A stretch of 17,548 nucleotides of DNA. Source: JAICYJ01 sp035473255 (GTDB lineage: Bacteria > Actinomycetota > Thermoleophilia > Gaiellales > JAICJC01). Within the stretch, counting starts at the first letter, position 1. Every line of letters starts with the position of its first letter. The DNA is taken from contig DATIOK010000191.1 of NCBI GenBank assembly GCA_035473255.1, positions 1 through 17,548 of the forward strand, given 5' to 3'. Made by a program: the position numbers and the translations under genes. The notes below the pieces were generated by a model. The model was not told the DNA's origin. It saw nothing but the letters and a program-made list of their open reading frames with translations, and searched no databases. Positions 13,794-17,548 of the stretch are shown here, piece after piece.

Positions 13794-15077
13794 ATGCTCT
13801 GGTTGATAGTCGGAATCGTGATCGGAATGGTGGTCGCCCTGGCGGCGCTGCGCCCGCGTCTGGCCGAGGTCGGCGTGCTGCGCCGCGAACGCGACGGGTA
13901 CGCGAATGAGGCGTCGCGGCTCGAGGGCCGCCTGGAGAGCGAGCGGGCGATGGCCGAGGACCGGTTCAAGGCGCTGTCGGCCGACGCGCTGAAGCAGAAC
14001 AACGAGCAGTTCCTGACGCTGGCCAAGCAGGCCCTGGGCACGTACCAGAGCGAGGCCAAGGGCGAGCTGGAGAAGCGCGAGAAGGCGGTCCAGCAGCTGG
14101 TGGCGCCGATCTCGGAACAGCTCAAGCTGGTGGACACGCGTCTGGAGCGGCTCGACCGGGACCGCGTCCAGAGCTCAAGCGTGCTGCAGCAGCAGCTGCG
14201 CACGATGGTCGAGTCGCAGGAGCGTCTGCGCGGCGAGACCGGAGCGCTGGTGGCGGCCCTGCGCAAGCCCCAGGCGCGTGGCCGCTGGGGGGAGATGCAG
14301 TTGCGAAACGTGGTCGAGATGGCCGGCATGGTCGGCTACTGCGACTTCGCCGAGCAGGTGACGGTGCGCGACGACGACCGCACCCTGCGCCCCGACCTGG
14401 TCGTGAACCTGCCCGGCGGCAAGAAGGTGGTGGTCGACGCCAAGGCGCCGCTGCAGGCCTTCCTTGATGCCTACGACGCCACCGGCGACGTCGACCGCGA
14501 CCGGCACCTGGCCGAGCACGCGCGGCTGCTGCGCGACCACGTGCGCAAGCTGTCGGCACGCAGCTACTGGGCGCAGTTCCCGGAGGCGCCCGACTTCGTG
14601 ATCCTGTTCCTGCCGGGCGAGCACTTCTTCAACGCGGCGCTCGAGGCCGACCCCACGCTGATCCAGCAGGGCGTCGAGCAGAAGGTGCTGATCGCCACGC
14701 CCACCACACTGATCGCGCTGCTGCGCGCGGTGCACTACGGCTGGCAGCAGGAGAAGGTGGCCGAGAACGCGCGCGAGATCAGCGAGCTGGGCCGCGAGCT
14801 GCACTCGCGCCTCGGCACCGTTGCCGGCCACGTGAACGCGCTCGGCAAGCGGCTGGGCAGCGCAGTGGACGCCTATAATTCCGCGGTCGGGTCGCTGGAG
14901 ACGCGGGTGCTGGTCAGCGCCCGTCGCTTCACCGAGCACAGCGTGGTCGGAGAGGACAAGCAGATCCAGATGCTGGAGCCGGTCGACCGCGTGCCGCGCG
15001 CACCGCAGGCGCCCGAGTTGGCTGCCGTCGACGACGACGAGGTGGTCGAGGCGCCGCGCACGCTCGGCGCCGCCTGA
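13794..15077 (+). CDS. rmuC: RmuC-family DNA recombination protein
   Basis: With the start at ATG 13794 (AAAGGA ten bases upstream) the protein has 427 residues. An N-terminal membrane helix (1-20) is followed by a long charged coiled-coil region (about 25-150) and the RmuC domain. The domain includes Arg-Trp-Gly-Glu (164-167) and a PD-(D/E)XK-like nuclease core: Pro-Asp at 200-201 and Asp-Ala-Lys at 215-217 in Val-Val-Val-Asp-Ala-Lys-Ala-Pro-Leu. RmuC proteins limit rearrangements at inverted repeats, a role known from Escherichia coli genetics. The acidic C-terminal tail is not part of the conserved domain. It faces the tetR gene tail to tail, with four bases between the stops. An inverted-repeat element lies just upstream. 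Confidence 0.93.
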   Translation: MLWLIVGIVIGMVVALAALRPRLAEVGVLRRERDGYANEASRLEGRLESERAMAEDRFKALSADALKQNNEQFLTLAKQALGTYQSEAKGELEKREKAVQQLVAPISEQLKLVDTRLERLDRDRVQSSSVLQQQLRTMVESQERLRGETGALVAALRKPQARGRWGEMQLRNVVEMAGMVGYCDFAEQVTVRDDDRTLRPDLVVNLPGGKKVVVDAKAPLQAFLDAYDATGDVDRDRHLAEHARLLRDHVRKLSARSYWAQFPEAPDFVILFLPGEHFFNAALEADPTLIQQGVEQKVLIATPTTLIALLRAVHYGWQQEKVAENAREISELGRELHSRLGTVAGHVNALGKRLGSAVDAYNSAVGSLETRVLVSARRFTEHSVVGEDKQIQMLEPVDRVPRAPQAPELAAVDDDEVVEAPRTLGAA

Positions 15078-15085
15078 CCGGTCAG
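15074..15085. other. 12-bp perfect palindrome holding both convergent stop codons
   Basis: CTGACCGGTCAG contains the TGA of rmuC (15075-15077) and, on the other strand, the TGA of tetR (15084-15082). It is too short for a good bidirectional terminator and no T-runs flank it. Confidence 0.5.
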
Positions 15086-15657
15086 ACCCGGGGCGGGTGC
15101 GCCAGACCGTCCACCGTCCGCTCGAGCATCGCCCGCAGCGGCCCCTCCGCGAACCCGTCCTGCGGAACGGACAGCTGCGACAGAAGCGCCCCCTCGATCA
15201 GGTTGCTGAGAATCTCGGCGGCCTGGCCGGGCTCGGGCAGCCCGGCGCTCCCCGCCAGCGACTCGATGCCGGCCAGGTAGGCCCGGTTCCAGCGCTCGGC
15301 CAGCGGCCGCAGCTCGGGCCGCCGTCCCGCCTCAAGCACCAGCTCGTACTGCGCTGCCAGCGGTGCCTGGTCGTCGTCACAGATGGCCTCCACCAGGCTC
15401 AGCAACCGGCTCGCGAGCTGCTCGGCATCGGCTGGGCCGGGGGCTGCCGACTCGCGCCGCACCGCCGCGATCGAGCGATCGATCGCCAGCTCCAGCGCCT
15501 CGTGCACGAGCGCGTCCTTCGACGCGAAATGGTACGTGGTCGAGGCCAGCGGCACGCCCGCCTCTACGGCCACCGCCCGGTGCGTGGCGCCGTCGGCACC
15601 ACGGAGGGCGATCACGCGCAGCGTCGCCTCCAGGATCACAGCCCGGCGATCGCTCAC
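15082..15657 (-). CDS. TetR-family transcriptional regulator
   Basis: With the start at GTG 15657 the protein has 191 residues, normal for TetR. The N-terminal DNA-binding domain shows Arg-Arg-Ala-Val-Ile-Leu-Glu-Ala-Thr-Leu-Arg-Val-Ile-Ala, then Gly-Ala-Thr-His-Arg-Ala-Val-Ala-Val-Glu-Ala-Gly-Val, and the hallmark recognition helix end Thr-Tyr-His-Phe-Ala-Ser-Lys-Asp-Ala-Leu-Val (about 42-52). The C-terminal part is helical, as in the ligand-binding domains. The frame is open further upstream to 15828, but that part overlaps the oxidase gene and is not TetR-like. The GTG overlaps the oxidase stop as GTGA, so translation is coupled. It probably represses the oxidase operon through the palindrome at 16968-16983. 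The ligand may be an amine, by inference from context. Confidence 0.9.
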   Translation of the reverse strand: MSDRRAVILEATLRVIALRGADGATHRAVAVEAGVPLASTTYHFASKDALVHEALELAIDRSIAAVRRESAAPGPADAEQLASRLLSLVEAICDDDQAPLAAQYELVLEAGRRPELRPLAERWNRAYLAGIESLAGSAGLPEPGQAAEILSNLIEGALLSQLSVPQDGFAEGPLRAMLERTVDGLAHPPRV

Positions 15658-16940
15658 GGCCCGGTCTGGCGCAGCCAGGCGCCGGCCCGCAGGCCCGACT
15701 CGATCGCTCCGTCGATGAAGCCCGACCAGCCTGCGGCCAGGTCGGAGCCGGCCAGCAGCACCGGCCCTTCCGGCCGCCGCATCTCCTCGAAGTAGCGGCT
15801 GTACCAGCCCGGCCGGTGGATCGCCCACGTGCCGCGCGAGAACTCGTCGGCCAGCCAGTCGTGGGCAGACGCGTCGACCGCCCTGTAGCCCGGGATGATG
15901 CGATCGAGGTCGCCCTGCACGCGGGGCAGGTCGGTCGCGTCGTTCAGCGCGGCGTCGTAGCCGAAGCCGATCATCACCTGCGTGCCGTCGTCGTTCATGA
16001 ACTCGGTGTCGAGGTAGCCGAACGGGTGCCCCGGCCGGATCGCGTTCTGGGAGATCGGCTCGCCGTCGGCGTGGATGAAGATCTTGATCCCGCGCGACGC
16101 CTGGCCGAGGGCGATCCCCTCCAGCTTCAGCTCCGACAGCGCGGGTTCGAACTCGATCGCCCCGAGCGTGTTCAGCGGCACGGCCACCACCGCCCGCGCC
16201 GCCGGCAGCAGCGCGCCGGCCCGCGTCTCCACCTCGACCCCCTCGCCGCGCCGTCGCACCGCCGCGACCGGCGTGGACAGCCGCGTCTCGTACGCCGCGC
16301 CGCCGGCGATCGCCTCCAGCAGCCCACGGGTGCCCGTGGTCAGCGTCACCCGGCCGCCCGTGTACTGGGTCAGGGCCAGGCTGTAGCCGGAGAGCGCGTG
16401 CCAGCGAAGCACGCTGGCGGCGCCCGCCTCGTCCAGCGGGCCGTGGGCGAGCGACTCCAACTCAGCCCACAGCACCTCGCGGTGCTCGTCGTCGAGGTCG
16501 AGCTCGTCCACTCGCTGGGCGATCGTGAGCCGGTCGATCCGCGCCAGCTGATCGACCGCGAGCGTCGGGTCGTGCGGGTTCGGCAGCGACCGCTCGACCC
16601 CGTCCACGAACTGCAGCCAGCCGCTGTTGGCGATCGCATCTCGCTCGGCGATCGACCCGGTGCGCCGCTCGTCGCCCACGTACCAGGCGGTCACGTCAGG
16701 GTCGCCCGAAAGCTCGACGGTCAGTCCGGCGCGGGTGATCTCGGAGAACGTGTGGGGCTGGTGCCAGTGCACCCAGCCACCGCCGTACTCGATCTGGTGG
16801 CCGTTCCAGGAAGCCGTCCAGGTGCGGCCGCCCAGCCGGTCGCGGCCCTCCAGCAATAGCACGCTGCGACCGTCCCTTGCCGCCTCACGGGCGGCGGTAA
16901 CTCCGGCGAATCCCCCGCCGACCACGACCACATCGTGCAT
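15654..16940 (-). CDS. Flavin monoamine oxidase family protein
   Basis: The 428-residue FAD enzyme opens with the dinucleotide-binding motif Val-Val-Val-Gly-Gly-Gly-Phe-Ala-Gly (4-13), followed by Leu-Leu-Leu-Glu-Gly-Arg-Asp-Arg-Leu-Gly-Gly-Arg (28-39), where the glutamate binds the FAD ribose. Tyr-Gly-Gly-Gly-Trp-Val-His-Trp (52-59) is the amine-oxidase flavin loop. The C-terminal Leu-Leu-Ala-Gly-Ser-Asp-Leu-Ala-Ala-Gly-Trp-Ser-Gly-Phe-Ile-Asp-Gly-Ala is the second FAD contact typical of MAO, putrescine and L-amino-acid oxidases. No cysteine for covalent flavin attachment is seen near it. It oxidises an amine to an imine with hydrogen peroxide release; the substrate is unknown. ATG 16940 has GGAG four bases upstream. 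It is transcribed with tetR and follows another flavoprotein gene, which suggests an amine or polyamine breakdown cluster. Confidence 0.92.
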   Translation of the reverse strand: MHDVVVVGGGFAGVTAAREAARDGRSVLLLEGRDRLGGRTWTASWNGHQIEYGGGWVHWHQPHTFSEITRAGLTVELSGDPDVTAWYVGDERRTGSIAERDAIANSGWLQFVDGVERSLPNPHDPTLAVDQLARIDRLTIAQRVDELDLDDEHREVLWAELESLAHGPLDEAGAASVLRWHALSGYSLALTQYTGGRVTLTTGTRGLLEAIAGGAAYETRLSTPVAAVRRRGEGVEVETRAGALLPAARAVVAVPLNTLGAIEFEPALSELKLEGIALGQASRGIKIFIHADGEPISQNAIRPGHPFGYLDTEFMNDDGTQVMIGFGYDAALNDATDLPRVQGDLDRIIPGYRAVDASAHDWLADEFSRGTWAIHRPGWYSRYFEEMRRPEGPVLLAGSDLAAGWSGFIDGAIESGLRAGAWLRQTGP

Positions 16941-16967
16941 GCCGCTCCGTAGCTTGAGTGAAACGAA

Positions 16968-16983
16968 TGGTACAAATGTACCA
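16968..16983. promoter_or_regulatory. 16-bp palindromic operator, probably for TetR
   Basis: TGGTACAAATGTACCA has perfect 7-bp arms around AA, and the flanks CGAA and TTCG extend the symmetry with a one-base offset. It sits in the 49-bp gap between the upstream oxidase stop and the monoamine oxidase start, 28 bases before the ATG. On the minus strand its end supplies TACCAT, a possible -10 box, so a bound repressor would cover the promoter. Confidence 0.65.
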
Positions 16984-16989
16984 GTTCGG

Positions 16990-17548
16990 TCAGTGCGGCG
17001 GCATCACCGGCGACAGCAGCGCCGTGCGGTAGGCACGGGTGCCGTGAGTGTCCTCATGGACGTCGGCGCTCCCCAGCACCCGCACGATCGCCCGCGAGGC
17101 GATGAACCGCAGCGGCTCGGGCTCCCAGCGGCGGCTGTGGTGGCCGACCCAGGGCAGGGTGGTCAGATCGGTGTCGCGCCCCAGCACCAGGTCGGCCAGC
17201 GTGCGGCCGCCGATGTTGGCAGCGACCACCCCGTGGCCGGAGTAGCCGCCGGCATAGCCAAGGCCGGTGCCGGGGTTGAAGTGGACGGCCATGCTCCAGT
17301 CCCGCGGCACCGCCAGCGGGCCACCCCAGTGGTGGGTGATGGCAGCATCGGCAGCGGCCGGGAAGTGGCGGCGAAGCACCCGTTCCAGGCGCCCCCGCAC
17401 CGACTTCGAGCGCTCGTTCTGCTCGCTGATCGGATGGCGCAGCTGGTAGGGCGCGCCGCGGCCGCCGATCGCGATGCGACCGTCGTCCGTGCGCTGCGCG
17501 TAGAAGAACAGGTGGTGGCGGTCTCCGATCAGGAGCCCGTCCCGCCAG
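16990..17548 (-). CDS. FAD-dependent oxidoreductase of the DAO family, C-terminal part (5' end outside window)
   Basis: The frame is open to the right edge, so 185 codons of the C-terminal part are visible; the GTG at 17400 is internal. The visible part has a beta-rich substrate domain (Phe-Phe-Tyr-Ala-Gln-Arg-Thr-Asp-Asp-Gly-Arg-Ile-Ala-Ile-Gly-Gly-Arg) and a helix (Arg-Leu-Glu-Arg-Val-Leu-Arg-Arg-His-Phe-Pro). Then come His-His-Trp-Gly-Gly and the flavin-contact segment Gly-Tyr-Ala-Gly-Gly-Tyr-Ser-Gly-His-Gly-Val, which ends the D-amino-acid-oxidase-like fold. This pattern is usual for gamma-glutamylputrescine oxidase-like and sarcosine oxidase-like enzymes. The N-terminal nucleotide-binding motif is not in the window. 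With the monoamine oxidase and TetR downstream it may form one polyamine or amino-acid oxidation cluster. Confidence 0.88.
   Translation of the reverse strand, partial: WRDGLLIGDRHHLFFYAQRTDDGRIAIGGRGAPYQLRHPISEQNERSKSVRGRLERVLRRHFPAAADAAITHHWGGPLAVPRDWSMAVHFNPGTGLGYAGGYSGHGVVAANIGGRTLADLVLGRDTDLTTLPWVGHHSRRWEPEPLRFIASRAIVRVLGSADVHEDTHGTRAYRTALLSPVMPPH

Noticed and set aside
15658..15828. Longer N-terminus for the TetR regulator
   Set aside because: The extra residues are antisense-like Gly/Arg-rich sequence overlapping the oxidase 3' end. The GTG at 15657 gives a standard TetR length and a GTGA coupling.
15363..16859. 498-codon plus-strand frame opposite the oxidase and tetR
   Set aside because: It is a shadow of two well-supported minus-strand genes.

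Overview
The window is very GC-rich bacterial chromosome, densely packed, with short intergenic gaps. An F420-type luciferase-like oxidoreductase, an MMPL transporter, frequent GTG/TTG starts and several -10-like boxes lying 6-10 nt before start codons (leaderless or nearly leaderless transcripts) all fit an actinobacterium. Deep lineages such as Thermoleophilia are possible, but nothing here fixes the class. Most genes are ordinary chromosomal functions. No phage, plasmid, CRISPR or complete insertion sequence is visible.

Layout, left to right. (1) The 3' end of a VOC/glyoxalase-fold gene, then a short ORF resembling the C-terminal half of a phage-type Dam methylase with an altered catalytic motif. 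(2) A minus-strand MarR-MFS exporter pair. (3) A minus-strand pair, oligoendopeptidase F then an amidohydrolase. (4) A plus-strand run: a second MarR regulator, a DUF2269-like membrane protein whose start is unclear, and leuS. (5) A minus-strand secreted or anchored beta-propeller-like protein, and diverging from it an LLM-class F420 oxidoreductase. (6) tRNA-Gly(TCC) on the minus strand. (7) An MMPL transporter, then rmuC, both plus strand. (8) A minus-strand amine-oxidase cluster: the C-terminal part of a DAO-family flavoprotein, a flavin monoamine oxidase and a TetR regulator. A 16-bp perfect palindrome lies between the two oxidases.

Genes within clusters are tightly coupled. MarR-MFS and PepF-amidohydrolase each share a TTGA stop/start overlap, and the monoamine oxidase-TetR pair shares GTGA. 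MarR1 probably represses its own operon through a dyad over its leaderless start. TetR probably acts on the palindrome upstream of the monoamine oxidase.

The most unusual content is non-coding. Two intergenic elements of about 200 nt (5482-5683 and 9172-9378) are collinear end to end although they differ at many positions. Each is closed by a 20-22 bp terminal inverted repeat and contains the same internal hairpins. In one 10-bp hairpin several base pairs differ between the copies in a compensatory way, and the same U-G wobble is kept in both. A shorter element (13607-13717) has the same termini. I do not recognise this family. It looks like an ERIC/MITE-like dispersed repeat or a structured RNA, and is the best candidate here for something undescribed.
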